Positions 42,441-52,160 of a stretch of DNA of 64,000 nucleotides are shown here, in pieces. The stretch is from Methanobrevibacter cuticularis. GTDB taxonomy: Archaea; Methanobacteriota; Methanobacteria; Methanobacteriales; Methanobacteriaceae. Below the pieces are notes generated by a model that did not search any database, was not told where the DNA came from, and saw only the letters and a program-made list of their open reading frames with translations. The stretch's first letter is position 1, and the number at the start of each line of letters is the position of its first letter. The position numbers and the translations under genes were made by a program. The stretch is taken from the NCBI RefSeq assembly GCF_001639285.1, contig NZ_LWMW01000169.1, positions 1-64,000 of the forward strand. Reading direction: 5' to 3'.

Positions 42441-43229
42441 ATGTTGTATTTTAGAGGATGTACTGCACGTGAAAGGTTAACTAATGTAGCTAATGCTACT
42501 GGAAAGCTATTGGATCTGGCTAATATCAATTATAATATGGTAGGGGATGAAGGATGCTGTGGTTCAGTTCTTCTTAGAACAGGATTTCCAGAAGAAGCTA
42601 AGAAGCAAATGGAGAAAAATATTACTAATCTTAATTTAGAAAATGAAAAAATAGTTGTTTCTTGTGCAGGTTGTTATAAAACACTTAAAAAAGATTATAA
42701 AAACATATTGGGTGTTGAATTAGATGTTATTCATATTTCTCAACTTTTAAAACAATTGATCAATGAGGGAAAAATAAGTCCTAATAAAGGCAGTTTAAAG
42801 GTTACATATCATGATCCTTGTCATTTAGGACGTCATAGTGATGAATTTGACGCTCCAAGGGAAGTAATTACTAACTTTAGTGACCTTATAGAAATGGAAA
42901 ATGTTAAAGAAGATGCTAAATGTTGCGGTTCTGGAGGAGGAGTTAAATCTGCATTTCCAGATTTAGCTAATTCAATAGCTATTAATCGTGGAAAAGAAGC
43001 TGAAGCTACTGGAGCAGAAATATTGGTTACTTCTTGCCCTTTCTGTGAATTAAATTTAGAGGAAAATTCATCTTTGAAGATTATGGATTTATCTGAATTT
43101 GTATTAAAACACTTAAAAAAAGAAGAGACTAACCACTTAGAAAAGAAAAAGCTTGAAAAATTAGAAAAAGAAGATATTGACCAGTTAGAAAATAAAAAAA
43201 GTAAAAACTTAAAAAAAGAGGAGGGCTAA
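42441..43229 (+). CDS. CCG-domain iron-sulfur protein (LutA/HdrB-like)
   Basis: 262 residues with two cysteine-rich CCG domains: FRGCTARE plus GCCGSVLLRTGF and SCAGCYKTL in the first, and HDPCHLGRH, KCCGSGGGV and SCPFCELNL in the second. In heterodisulfide reductase HdrB and in LutA/GlcF such domains hold unusual 4Fe-4S clusters and handle thiols or pass electrons. I start at ATG 42441 (GGTGAG six bases before); an in-frame ATG at 42393 has no ribosome-binding site and would add 16 residues. The C-terminal ~35 residues are a low-complexity Lys/Glu/Leu tail. The next gene begins two bases after the stop, and its ribosome-binding site lies in this gene's end, so the two form an operon. Physiological substrate unknown. 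Confidence 0.82.
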   Translation: MLYFRGCTARERLTNVANATGKLLDLANINYNMVGDEGCCGSVLLRTGFPEEAKKQMEKNITNLNLENEKIVVSCAGCYKTLKKDYKNILGVELDVIHISQLLKQLINEGKISPNKGSLKVTYHDPCHLGRHSDEFDAPREVITNFSDLIEMENVKEDAKCCGSGGGVKSAFPDLANSIAINRGKEAEATGAEILVTSCPFCELNLEENSSLKIMDLSEFVLKHLKKEETNHLEKKKLEKLEKEDIDQLENKKSKNLKKEEG

Positions 43230-43231
43230 AA

Positions 43232-44443
43232 ATGAAAGAAAATGAACTGGAATCAATGAGAAAGTCTTTCAAAACTGTGTATGAGAAAAGAAAACAGATA
43301 TTAAATAGTCCTCAAACTAAAAAGCTTCAAGAAAACGTTTTAGCTATTAAAAAAGAAGCTATTGAACATTATAGAGAACTTCTTGAAATAGCTAAAGATT
43401 CATTTAAAGCTAATGATATCGATTGTATTTTTGCAAAAGACGACATCGAAGCTAGAGACGTTATTTATGATATCATAAAGAGTGAAGATGTGGATACAGT
43501 AGCCAAATCTAAATCTAATACACTTGGAGAAATAGCTATTTCTAAATATTTAAAATCAAAAAATATTGATGTGGTTGAAACTGATCTTGGAGATCGTATT
43601 TTACAATTAAAAGGAACTGATAATAAACCAACTCATCCAACTGGCCCTGCTTCTCATTTAAATGTGGCTCAAATAGCTTCCATTGTAAATGATAGTATGG
43701 ATGTCAATGTTGAAGCTGATCCAAAAGCCATCATGAAAGTAGTTAGGGAAGATGTTCTAAATAGAATAAACACATCAACTCTTGGAATAAGTGGTGCAAA
43801 TGCCATTGCAAGTGAGGATGGATCTCTTGTTTTTATTCATAATGAAGGGAATATATCTTTAATTTCATTGATGAAAACCCATATTGTCGTGGTTGGGATT
43901 GATAAATTACTTAGAACAATTGAAGATGCAATTTCTTTAGTTAAATTAGAAACCATCTATGCAACTGGAAGTAAGGTAACTTCCTATATAAATATTGTTT
44001 CAGGACCTTCGAAAACAGCAGATATCGAAAAGAAACTAATTAAAAACATGTATGGTGCAGAAAAAGTCATTGTAATAATCCTTGATAATGGAAGAAGTGA
44101 AGCTATTGCTGATATTGATGACTGCTTATTGTGTATAGGTTGTGGTAGCTGTATTGTGACCTGTCCAGTTTATAATGTTATAGGTAATGAATTTGGTTTT
44201 AATAATTATCTTGGTGGAAGAGGAGTAGCTATGAGTAAATTCATTGAAGATAATGAAACTAGCTACAATTCTGGTCTCTATATGTGTACATTATGTGGGC
44301 TTTGTACAATCAATTGTCCAGTAGCTATTCCTACTAATGAAATAATTGAAAAAATTCGTTCATCTTCTCAAAAGGAAGGATTTTATCCAAAAAAACATGG
44401 AAAATTCAGGGACAACATTAAAAATAGAAATTCTCCTTATTAA
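43232..44443 (+). CDS. LUD-domain protein with two 4Fe-4S clusters (LutB-like)
   Basis: 403 residues. The N-terminal LUD (DUF162) domain spans residues ~30-275, with the KSNTLGEIAI, LGDRILQL and TGPASHLNVAQIA motifs and ISGANAIASEDGSLVFIHNEG. The C-terminal ferredoxin-like part carries CIGCGSCIVTCPVYN and CTLCGLCTINCPVAIPT, two 4Fe-4S sites. In bacteria the LutABC complex oxidises L-lactate; in hydrogenotrophic methanogens the role of the homologous pair is not established. The order and tight spacing with the CCG protein mirror lutA-lutB; no lutC-like gene follows. GGAGG precedes the ATG. Confidence 0.85.
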   Translation: MKENELESMRKSFKTVYEKRKQILNSPQTKKLQENVLAIKKEAIEHYRELLEIAKDSFKANDIDCIFAKDDIEARDVIYDIIKSEDVDTVAKSKSNTLGEIAISKYLKSKNIDVVETDLGDRILQLKGTDNKPTHPTGPASHLNVAQIASIVNDSMDVNVEADPKAIMKVVREDVLNRINTSTLGISGANAIASEDGSLVFIHNEGNISLISLMKTHIVVVGIDKLLRTIEDAISLVKLETIYATGSKVTSYINIVSGPSKTADIEKKLIKNMYGAEKVIVIILDNGRSEAIADIDDCLLCIGCGSCIVTCPVYNVIGNEFGFNNYLGGRGVAMSKFIEDNETSYNSGLYMCTLCGLCTINCPVAIPTNEIIEKIRSSSQKEGFYPKKHGKFRDNIKNRNSPY

Positions 44444-44483
44444 CCATTTTACGAATTTTTCTAATATTATCTTGTTTTTAAAT

Positions 44484-44597
44484 TTTTCTTTTTATGAATT
44501 ATTTTTATAATTGTGGTTATTTTTCTTTTTATGGATTATTTTTGTAATTATGGTTGTTTTTCTTTTTATGGATTATTTTTATAATTATAGTTGTTTT
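44484..44597. repeat. 37-bp tandem repeat x3
   Basis: CTTTTTATGGATTATTTTT recurs at 44488 (with GAATT), 44525 and 44562, followed each time by TAATTATGGTTG-like sequence. The T-rich downstream flank of the LUD gene may also act as a terminator. The rest of 44444-44998 has no gene. Confidence 0.9.
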
Positions 44598-44998
44598 TCA
44601 TTATAATTATTATTTTTAGTTAGTATTGGATAAAACTTCTCAAAATTATAATATTTTTAAATATTCACATTAATCATTATTTTTATAAATAAAAGAATTT
44701 TAACGATTAAAAATTTAATATTATTTTTAAATCAAATGTCTAGGACTATATTACTTAATTTACCCTTAACATAATTGTAATAGCTATTTTTTCATGGAAT
44801 ATATTAAGAGGGATTCATGTTGTAAAGCTATTATTAATATTTAAAAATCAAGAGACATTAAGAGAAGGCTATGTCTGATTATTGGATAATTTGAATATTT
44901 ATTTTTTAAAATAATAAATCTTAGAAAGAGCTGATGAAAAGTAAATTTAATTATAAAAAAGAAATTAGTAAAAAAGAAAAAAGAAAAAGAAGTAAATT

Positions 44999-46765
44999 TT
45001 ATTCTTTACGGTAATAACCAAAACCAACTACAGATAATAATACTAAAAGTATTAGATTTATTGGGATCCCTGTTGTTTTCATTGTTGCTTTTGCTGAACT
45101 GTTAGTGTTATTATTAGGTGTAGGTGTTGGAGGAATTGGTTCTTCTGTGACTAAAGCAGTTGCAGAGTCTGTTGTGGTGTTAAAGTTTGAACCACTTGCG
45201 GTTATGCTTATTGTGTAGGTACCTGCCTTTGTGAATTTTCCTGTAAAGCTCATTGTTACTTCTTGACCTGGAGTTAAATCGCCAATATACCATACATTAG
45301 CTATTGGATCATAATATCCTTGAGATACAACAACACTAGCTGGATTTAAGACAAATTCAGATGGGAAATTGACATCCACTACAACATCATAGGCTGTATT
45401 AGAACCTTCATTGACAACATTAATATTTCCATTAACTGTTTCATTAACATCGTATTCATCCTTGTCTAAAGTAATAGTTCCAATTACATTGGTATCAGTC
45501 ACGATTAAAAGTTGACCATCATTGATAACAATTCCAAAGCCGTTATGACCTGTATAATTACCATTAACAGTGACAGCTCCTATACCATGATTGACTAAAT
45601 ATGGTATTTCTGCTCGTCCTTCAATAGATGTTTCGTTGCCTATGAATGTTCCGTTAACATAGAATGATATGTTTTGACCTGTAACAGTGTTGCCCATATC
45701 ATCAGTCAATGTCGCAAACAAAATGGTTTGGGTATTATTCCCTATGATAACAGTTTCATTATTGAGATAAGTTAGATTAAGAACACCTATCTCAGCATTG
45801 TTGTAAATCATCTGACCTAAAGCAGCAACATTTCCAGACATAAGATTACCAGAAAGCAACATACTACCATCATTAAATATAGCTCCACCCTCATTAGTTG
45901 CTATGTTATTTCTGAAATTAGAGATAGTAACATTCATATTGCCCATATTATTAAAAATAGCTCCACCGTCATTAGTTGCTATGTTATTTGTGAAATTAGA
46001 GATGGTAACATTCATATTGCCTATATTATTAAAAATAGCTCCACCAGAAGCATAGGCTGTGTTGTTTATGAAATTAGAGTTAGTAATGTTCATGTTAGTA
46101 TCTTCATTGTAGATAGCTCCACCAATATAATTGGCAGTATTATTAAGGAATAAAGAGTTGTTAATGTTCATATTACCCACAATATTGACAATAGCTCCGC
46201 CATAAGAATCATTTGCTGCGTTATTTATGAATTGGCAATTATCAATAGTACTATTAGAATTATAACTACTGGTGATGGCTCCACCACTAGAACTTGCTGT
46301 GTTATTTGTGAATGTGCAGTTTAGTAAACCCAATGTTCCAGATCCTTGATTAAGGATTGCTCCACCAATAATGGCATTTCCATTCATGAATGTTATATTT
46401 ATGAATGTTATGTTACTATTTTTTCCAATAGGGATATAAAACATTCTCCCCAGATTTTGTGCATCGATTACTACTGATCCTGATGGTCCGTTTCCTATTA
46501 TTGTTAGATTTGTATCGTTGAAGCTCATGGTGTTGCCTCTGTCAGTAGTTTTATTGTAAATACCTTGGTTGAGTGTTATAGTATTTGAAGCTGTACCGTT
46601 TGCAGTAATATTAGCTATTGCTCCATTAATACCACTAGCATCATTTGGATCAAGTGTTATATCTATTGCATTAACAGCAGATAGGCTAGTAGAGAATAGA
46701 AATAGCACTGCTACAATAAAAATCAATTGTTTTGATCTCTTATTGTTTTTTATATCGTATTTAAT
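44999..46765 (-). CDS. Adhesin-like surface protein with apparent ATT start
   Basis: Open frame for 588 residues from ATT 46765, four bases after GAGGTGA (46776-46770). This start gives a complete signal peptide, KYDIKNNKRSKQLIFIVAVL and then FLFSTSLSAVNA. The first conventional codon is TTG 46726, which would remove the whole basic n-region and lies about 40 bases from any ribosome-binding site. Residues ~35-320 are GGAI.N..GNMN.....F.NN.A beta-helix coils, several nearly identical in sequence. An Ig-like domain and a DUF11-type domain (DEYDVNETVNGNINVVNEGS) follow. A PTPTPNNN linker leads to ATMKTTGIP, a membrane helix and YYRKE. Divergent from the ALP at 47433. Confidence 0.85.
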   Translation of the reverse strand: MKYDIKNNKRSKQLIFIVAVLFLFSTSLSAVNAIDITLDPNDASGINGAIANITANGTASNTITLNQGIYNKTTDRGNTMSFNDTNLTIIGNGPSGSVVIDAQNLGRMFYIPIGKNSNITFINITFMNGNAIIGGAILNQGSGTLGLLNCTFTNNTASSSGGAITSSYNSNSTIDNCQFINNAANDSYGGAIVNIVGNMNINNSLFLNNTANYIGGAIYNEDTNMNITNSNFINNTAYASGGAIFNNIGNMNVTISNFTNNIATNDGGAIFNNMGNMNVTISNFRNNIATNEGGAIFNDGSMLLSGNLMSGNVAALGQMIYNNAEIGVLNLTYLNNETVIIGNNTQTILFATLTDDMGNTVTGQNISFYVNGTFIGNETSIEGRAEIPYLVNHGIGAVTVNGNYTGHNGFGIVINDGQLLIVTDTNVIGTITLDKDEYDVNETVNGNINVVNEGSNTAYDVVVDVNFPSEFVLNPASVVVSQGYYDPIANVWYIGDLTPGQEVTMSFTGKFTKAGTYTISITASGSNFNTTTDSATALVTEEPIPPTPTPNNNTNSSAKATMKTTGIPINLILLVLLSVVGFGYYRKE

Positions 46766-47233
46766 TTTTTCACCTCTAGTGAACTTGTTTTATGTTTATT
46801 TTAATATTAACATACAAAATAAATATTTTCTACATAGTTTGTATGCTAACTAATAATTATGGTAATAACTATTATTTATAATTATCTTAATTACAACTAT
46901 GTAAATTAGTATGTTATAAAAATAATTTCCTAAAACACAGAAAAGTAAATGAAAAAAAAACAGTTATACTAAGAAACCATGAAAAATATGCTAAAAAAGA
47001 TACTTTTATAATGAAACACTATATAACTTTAAAATTATAAATGAAAATATTCTGCTCATATATGGCTTTATCATTTTATAAAACTTATTTAGGTCATGTA
47101 TTTTTAATTATAGTGTATTATATAAAAGTTTTTAACAATTTATATTCATTTTATAACATTTTAAAAGGAATTATTATATTTTTTCAATAATTCAAAAAAT
47201 TCATTATCATTATTTTTTATTTACTTGTTTATG

Positions 47234-47261
47234 ATATATATATATATATATATATATATAT
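47234..47261. repeat. (AT)14 microsatellite upstream of adhesin promoter
   Basis: Pure AT dinucleotide tract, 28 bases, 19 bases before the TATA box at 47281. It is homologous to the (AT)16 tract at 4144-4175 and the (AT)4 tract at 13008-13015, with TTTACTTG upstream in each case. Confidence 0.9.
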
Positions 47262-47280
47262 CAATTATTTTTCAGTAAAA

Positions 47281-47288
47281 TTTATATA
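47281..47288 (+). promoter_or_regulatory. TATA box of the 1034-residue adhesin (shared ALP promoter)
   Basis: TTTATATA, 152 bases before the ATG. Downstream ATTATCCTTGTTAGATGATA, TGATTACTCTCTATATTTT and CTAACTTTCTATA align with the leaders of the genes at 3983 (minus) and 13159. The leader ends in AGGAGGTGA six bases before the ATG. The rest of the 46766-47233 gap holds no gene. Confidence 0.7.
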
Positions 47289-47432
47289 TGGTATGGGATA
47301 TAATTATCCTTGTTAGATGATAGTGATTACTCTCTATATTTTCTAACTTTCTATAAATATTATAAATATTATTAAATAATTTTATAGATTTTATATTTGT
47401 ATATAATTGATTAGAACAGGAGGTGAAAAATA

Positions 47433-50400
47433 ATGTTTAAAAATAAACGGTTTATGTCATTTAGTTTAATAGTTTTAGCTATTTTGGTTTGTTTTACTCT
47501 ATCTAGTGTTAGTGCTGGTTCTTATGATTTTACTAATTCTAGTAATACTCAGGATTTTCAGAATCTTATTGATAATGATATTGATGATGAGTTAGAAATT
47601 AATCTTACTAGTGGTTCATACACTAATTTAGGTCAGATTAATATAACTCGTAATGCTACTATTCAAGGTAAGAATAATCCAGTAATAACAGGTCCTGGGT
47701 CTGGTATTCTGTTTAATATCACTACACCGAACGTTAGAATTATTAATCTAACTATCATTGGTTATGATACAGCTATAAGTTCAAATTCTAGCGATTTAAC
47801 TATTATGGGTAATAATATTACAACTTCTGGTATTAGTATTAATTTAACTAGTTCTGGTGAGGATTTAACTGGTATAAGTATTAAGGACAATATTATTGTT
47901 TCTTCAATAGCTAATTCTGATCATGGTGCTGTTTTTGTTCATGCTCCAGATTATAGTGGAGCTGTTATTGATGTTTCTTTCATTAATAATAATATAACTA
48001 GTAATGGTACGAGTAATTCTAATGGTGTTCGTTTTTATACTATTGGTTGTTCTTTTGATTTGATTTTTGAAAATAACAACATCACAGGAACATACTCTAG
48101 TGTTTATCTGATTACGGACAGCAGTAACAACTCACAATTTACCTTCAACAACAACAACATCACAGGAGCAACATATGGTGTTTATCTGCGTGCACGCAGT
48201 AGCAACAACACCAATATAACCTTCACCAACAACAACATCACAGGAACAGATGCATACGGCTATGGTGTTTATCTGGGTGCATCCGATACCAACAACACCA
48301 ATATAACCTTCACCAACATCACAGCAACATCCACCTATGTTGTTTATCTGGTTGCAGACAGGAGTAACAACTTACAATTTACCTTCACTAACAATAATAT
48401 CACAGGAACAGGATCATCCACTTATAGTGTTTATCTGTCTGCATCCAGTAGTAATAACTCACAGTTTACCTTCACTAACAATAATATCACTGGAACATCC
48501 ATTTATGGTGTTTCTCTGTCTGCATCCAGTAGTAACAACTTACAATTTGCCTTCACTAACAATAGTATCGCAGTAACAGGATCATACGGTACTGGTGTTT
48601 CTCTGTCTGCACCCAGTAGTAATAACTCACAGTTTACCTTCACTAACAATAATATCGCAGTAACAGGATCATTCGTTTATGGTGTTTCTCTGTTTGTAAA
48701 CCTTGTCAACAACGTCAACATAACCTTCACCAACAACAACGTCACAGGAACATACGAGGGTGTTTATCTGTATGCATTAAGTAGTAATAACTCACAGTTT
48801 ACCTTCACTAACAATAATATCACAGGAAAAGACGATGGTGTTTCTCTGTATGCATCCAGTAGCAACAACACTAATATAACCTTTAATGGGAACAGTATTA
48901 CTGGTGTTGATTATGGTGTGTATGTTCCTCTTAATGGTAATGTTAGTGGTGTTAGTTTTTTAAATAATACTGTTAATGCTACAAGTGGTAATGGATTCTA
49001 TTTCTATACTATTGGTTCTGCACCTACTAATATTAGTGATTCTGTTATTCGTGGTAATACTATTTATGCTGTGAATGGTGCTGGTTTGAATTTCACTAGA
49101 TTATTTGCTGGTTCTCGTGTTAATGTGACTGTTGAGTATAATCGTATTATATCACTGGTTGGTGTTAATATCACTGGTTATAATGATAACAGTAGTTTTG
49201 ATCATAATTGGTGGGGAGTTAACGATATATCTAATAAGATTTTTGGTATTGATACTAATAATCATTATATTTTGAATATTACTAACTCTAGTAGTTTGGA
49301 TGATGTTCATTTTGGTGATATTGTTAGATTTTATCTGTTGGTCTTGAATACTACTCTTAATAACTCTGGTGTTGAAAATTTACCTGATTTTGTTATTAAT
49401 GGTACTTTAAATAATGTGGATTATGTTGTTAGTCGCGATGATGGTTTTATTTACAAGTTTGCAGTTCCAAAAGTAGGTAATAATACTTTAAATGCTAGTT
49501 TAGATGCTGCATATAATATTACAAGTTTCATTGCTACAAAAGCTTCTACTAATTCAACTATTGTTGTTAATCCTAATCCTGCTCAGATTGGTGAAAATGT
49601 CACTGTTAGTGGTGTTTTAGCTAATCATACTGGTATTGGTTTTGTTAATGTTACTGTTGATGGTACACTCTTTGCTAATGTAACTGTTGATGTTTCTGGT
49701 TATTGGGAGTTAAATTACACTACTAATCGTACTGGAACTGATTTAGAGGTTATCGTTAGCTTTGCTGGTAATGAAAATTACACAAGCTTTACTAATACTA
49801 CTAACTTTAATGTTACTAAATTAGGTGCTAATTCAACTGTAAATATTCCTAGAACTGTTAAAACAGGTAAAACCATAACAATTGATGGAGTGCTTGTTGA
49901 TGAAAATGGTAATCCAATAGCTAATGCTCCAATTAATGTTACTGTTGATGGTAAAGTTTATTCTTTGACTACTGATTCTAATGGTCGATGGAGTCTTACT
50001 TATAAACCAACACACACAGGAAATGTTAATATTATGGTGGATTATGCAGGAAACGATAAATACTTTATCTATACCAATACTACAACTTTTAACGTTATAA
50101 AAGGTGAAGCTATTGTTGATATGGATGTAGTTAAAAATTCTGATGGATCTGTTGATGTGATTGTCACAGTAACCGATGAAGACGGCGATCCAATATGTGA
50201 CTATAAAGTTACTGTCGATTTGGATGGTAAAAACATTGGAAATATTGTTACTAATTTTCTTGGTGTTGGAGGAATCCATATCCCAAGTAATGAACTCAGT
50301 GACGGTAAACATGTGATTACAGTTTTATCTGATAATTTGAACTATTATAGTGACCCAGTTTCAGTTGAATTTGAAACCCAAAACAAGGATAATGACAACA

Positions 50401-50537
50401 ATGATACTAATAATACCAATAAAACAAATAACAATCCAGTGGCTAGTGCTACTATGAAAAATACAGGAATGCCGATAATAGCTATTATATTAGTATTGAT
50501 AAGTATGTTTGGAATCATTTTAAGAAGAAAAACATGA
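47433..50537 (+). CDS. Adhesin-like surface protein, close paralog of the gene ending at 543
   Basis: Secreted, anchored protein of 1034 residues. The signal peptide is MFKNKRFMSFSLIVLAILVC and following residues to VSA (~27). Residues ~30-560 form a beta-helix with about thirteen NNNITG....GVYL.ASSSNN coils. NHNWWGVNDIS follows, then the NLPDFVINGT segment, Ig-like domains with GYWELNYTTNRTGTDL and DENGNPIANAPI, and a domain with DYKVTVDLDGKNIG. The C-terminus is ATMKNTGMP, a membrane helix and LRRKT. The N-terminal ~130 and C-terminal ~400 residues are almost identical to the minus-strand paralog, while the coil region differs in number and order of repeats. Within 48075-48890 codon choice switches to AAC, ATC, ACA and CTG. 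Confidence 0.9.
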   Translation: MFKNKRFMSFSLIVLAILVCFTLSSVSAGSYDFTNSSNTQDFQNLIDNDIDDELEINLTSGSYTNLGQINITRNATIQGKNNPVITGPGSGILFNITTPNVRIINLTIIGYDTAISSNSSDLTIMGNNITTSGISINLTSSGEDLTGISIKDNIIVSSIANSDHGAVFVHAPDYSGAVIDVSFINNNITSNGTSNSNGVRFYTIGCSFDLIFENNNITGTYSSVYLITDSSNNSQFTFNNNNITGATYGVYLRARSSNNTNITFTNNNITGTDAYGYGVYLGASDTNNTNITFTNITATSTYVVYLVADRSNNLQFTFTNNNITGTGSSTYSVYLSASSSNNSQFTFTNNNITGTSIYGVSLSASSSNNLQFAFTNNSIAVTGSYGTGVSLSAPSSNNSQFTFTNNNIAVTGSFVYGVSLFVNLVNNVNITFTNNNVTGTYEGVYLYALSSNNSQFTFTNNNITGKDDGVSLYASSSNNTNITFNGNSITGVDYGVYVPLNGNVSGVSFLNNTVNATSGNGFYFYTIGSAPTNISDSVIRGNTIYAVNGAGLNFTRLFAGSRVNVTVEYNRIISLVGVNITGYNDNSSFDHNWWGVNDISNKIFGIDTNNHYILNITNSSSLDDVHFGDIVRFYLLVLNTTLNNSGVENLPDFVINGTLNNVDYVVSRDDGFIYKFAVPKVGNNTLNASLDAAYNITSFIATKASTNSTIVVNPNPAQIGENVTVSGVLANHTGIGFVNVTVDGTLFANVTVDVSGYWELNYTTNRTGTDLEVIVSFAGNENYTSFTNTTNFNVTKLGANSTVNIPRTVKTGKTITIDGVLVDENGNPIANAPINVTVDGKVYSLTTDSNGRWSLTYKPTHTGNVNIMVDYAGNDKYFIYTNTTTFNVIKGEAIVDMDVVKNSDGSVDVIVTVTDEDGDPICDYKVTVDLDGKNIGNIVTNFLGVGGIHIPSNELSDGKHVITVLSDNLNYYSDPVSVEFETQNKDNDNNDTNNTNKTNNNPVASATMKNTGMPIIAIILVLISMFGIILRRKT

Positions 50538-50565
50538 TTAAATCATTTAAAATTTTTATTTTTTT

Positions 50566-50604
50566 AGGAGAAATAATTATTTTTCTCCTTAATTTTATTT
50601 TTTT
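50566..50604 (+). terminator. Hairpin plus T-run after adhesin gene
   Basis: AGGAGAAATAA (50566-50576) pairs with TTATTTTTCTCCT (50577-50589) and is followed by a T-rich run (50593-50604). It lies about 28 bases past the stop. The remaining stretch to 50942 holds two copies of AACTTGACAGAATTGATTAA and no gene. Confidence 0.65.
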
Positions 50605-50942
50605 AAGTTTTTATACATTATATAATACTAATTTTAAGTTTGCCTAATTTTTAAAAATGAGCTATTTTTTGATTAAAACTTTTATAATTTATGAAAATGA
50701 GAATATGGCCTCAAATATTAAAAAAAAAGAATTTAATAAAGAAATAATCAAAATAAATAAAAAGTAGAAGAAATTTCTTAACTTGACAGAATTGATTAAT
50801 AGAATTATAACAAACTTGACAGAATTGATTAATAAATGATAATAATATAATAAATTTTAAATATCTATAATATTAAATAATATAAGAAATAATAATTATA
50901 TTAATTATAATTAGTATCATTCCTAAGAAATGGAGATTTAAA

Positions 50943-51185
50943 ATGAAAGTAGATAGATTGATGATTCAACAAAAGAATTTAGAAGATTCTTTAAATTTTA
51001 AAGTAGGGGAAACTCTTTCATCTAAAGAATTTGATTTTTTAAATGAAGATTTAGCTATAAATTATATTAATATTAATACAAAAACAGGATTTATTGAAAT
51101 TAAAGGTGATGAGGATGCTTTCATATGGTATTCTTTAAGTGATATCCAGTTTTTATCTTTTAACATAGAAAAATCAGACAAATAA
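50943..51185 (+). CDS. Small conserved-looking protein of unknown function
   Basis: An 80-residue acidic, soluble protein with no membrane segment, starting MKVDRLMIQQKNLEDSLNFK. GGAGAT lies five bases before the ATG, and codon use matches neighbouring housekeeping genes, so it is likely real. The C-terminal half (INTKTGFIEIKGDEDAFIWY) looks like beta strands. It sits 147 bases upstream of the marker 8 gene on the same strand. I do not recognise a family. Confidence 0.6.
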   Translation: MKVDRLMIQQKNLEDSLNFKVGETLSSKEFDFLNEDLAINYININTKTGFIEIKGDEDAFIWYSLSDIQFLSFNIEKSDK

Positions 51186-51332
51186 GTTGTCAAGGTATGA
51201 AATAAAGAAAAATAATATATTTTTCAAATTATTAAGATTTTCAATTTATTAAGATTATTTTTTGTATATATTAGTAGAGATGATTTAAAAAGTCATGGTT
51301 AAATAAAAAGTCATGGTTAAAAGAGGGAAAAA

Positions 51333-52160
51333 ATGGATGAACACATAATAGAGGCTATGGGAAAAGCCAGAGTTGTAATAATGGATGGAAAAGTTGTAGA
51401 AGTTGGAGATCCTAAAATAGATTATTGTCCATTATTTCATAAACATAGGGGCATAGAAAAGATAGATAAAGATACTATAAAAGAAAATATGGAGTTTCGT
51501 ATAAGAGATTTTGGAATGTGCACTCCAAATAGAGAAATTGAAATGAAAGATTTATTATCATTTGGTGTTTCTGAAACTGTTTCAACTCTTTTGGATGATA
51601 AAATATTAGACTGTGCAGTAATGGTTTGTGATGGTTGTGGAACAGTACTTGTAAAAAATGGTAAAAATGCCCAAGGGATAGGTGGTCGCGTTTCAGGTTA
51701 TATTAAAACAAGCCCTATTAAGGAAATCATTGAAAAAGTTGGAGAGGATAATGTTTTAGATCCAGAAACTGCAATTATTGACCAAATAGCTGGAACGAAA
51801 TTAGCTATAAAAAAGGGATTTAAAAACATAGTTACTACAATAACTAAAGGTACTGATGCCAAAAAGCTAAGAGAACTTGAAAAAGAATATGATGATGTCA
51901 ATATCTATATTTTTTCAGTACATTCTTCTGGAATAAGTGATGATGAAGCAAAACAGCTATCTAAACATTGTGATGTTTCAACAGGCTGTGCTTCAAAAGC
52001 CATGCGAAATATTGGTGAGAAAGAAAGTGTTCTAAAAATAGGAGAATCTATTCCAATTTTTGCTTGTAGTCAAGCTGGAAAAGAGTTTCTTGAAAGAAGA
52101 ATAGAAAAAATAGGGGAAAGACCTAAAAAAGATCCTAATCCTCCTAAACCATTGTTATAA
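51333..52160 (+). CDS. Methanogenesis marker protein 8 (DUF2099)
   Basis: A 275-residue protein matching the DUF2099 family found across methanogens: MDEHIIEAMGKARVVIMDGK at the start, YCPLFHKHRGIEKID, a cysteine pair in VCDGCGTVLV, GRVSGYIKTSPI, and STGCASKAMRNIGE near the C-terminus. The conserved cysteines suggest metal or cluster binding. The family's biochemical role is not established; its distribution ties it to methanogenesis. GAGGG precedes the ATG. The extreme C-terminus is proline-rich (KKDPNPPKPLL). Confidence 0.9.
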   Translation: MDEHIIEAMGKARVVIMDGKVVEVGDPKIDYCPLFHKHRGIEKIDKDTIKENMEFRIRDFGMCTPNREIEMKDLLSFGVSETVSTLLDDKILDCAVMVCDGCGTVLVKNGKNAQGIGGRVSGYIKTSPIKEIIEKVGEDNVLDPETAIIDQIAGTKLAIKKGFKNIVTTITKGTDAKKLRELEKEYDDVNIYIFSVHSSGISDDEAKQLSKHCDVSTGCASKAMRNIGEKESVLKIGESIPIFACSQAGKEFLERRIEKIGERPKKDPNPPKPLL

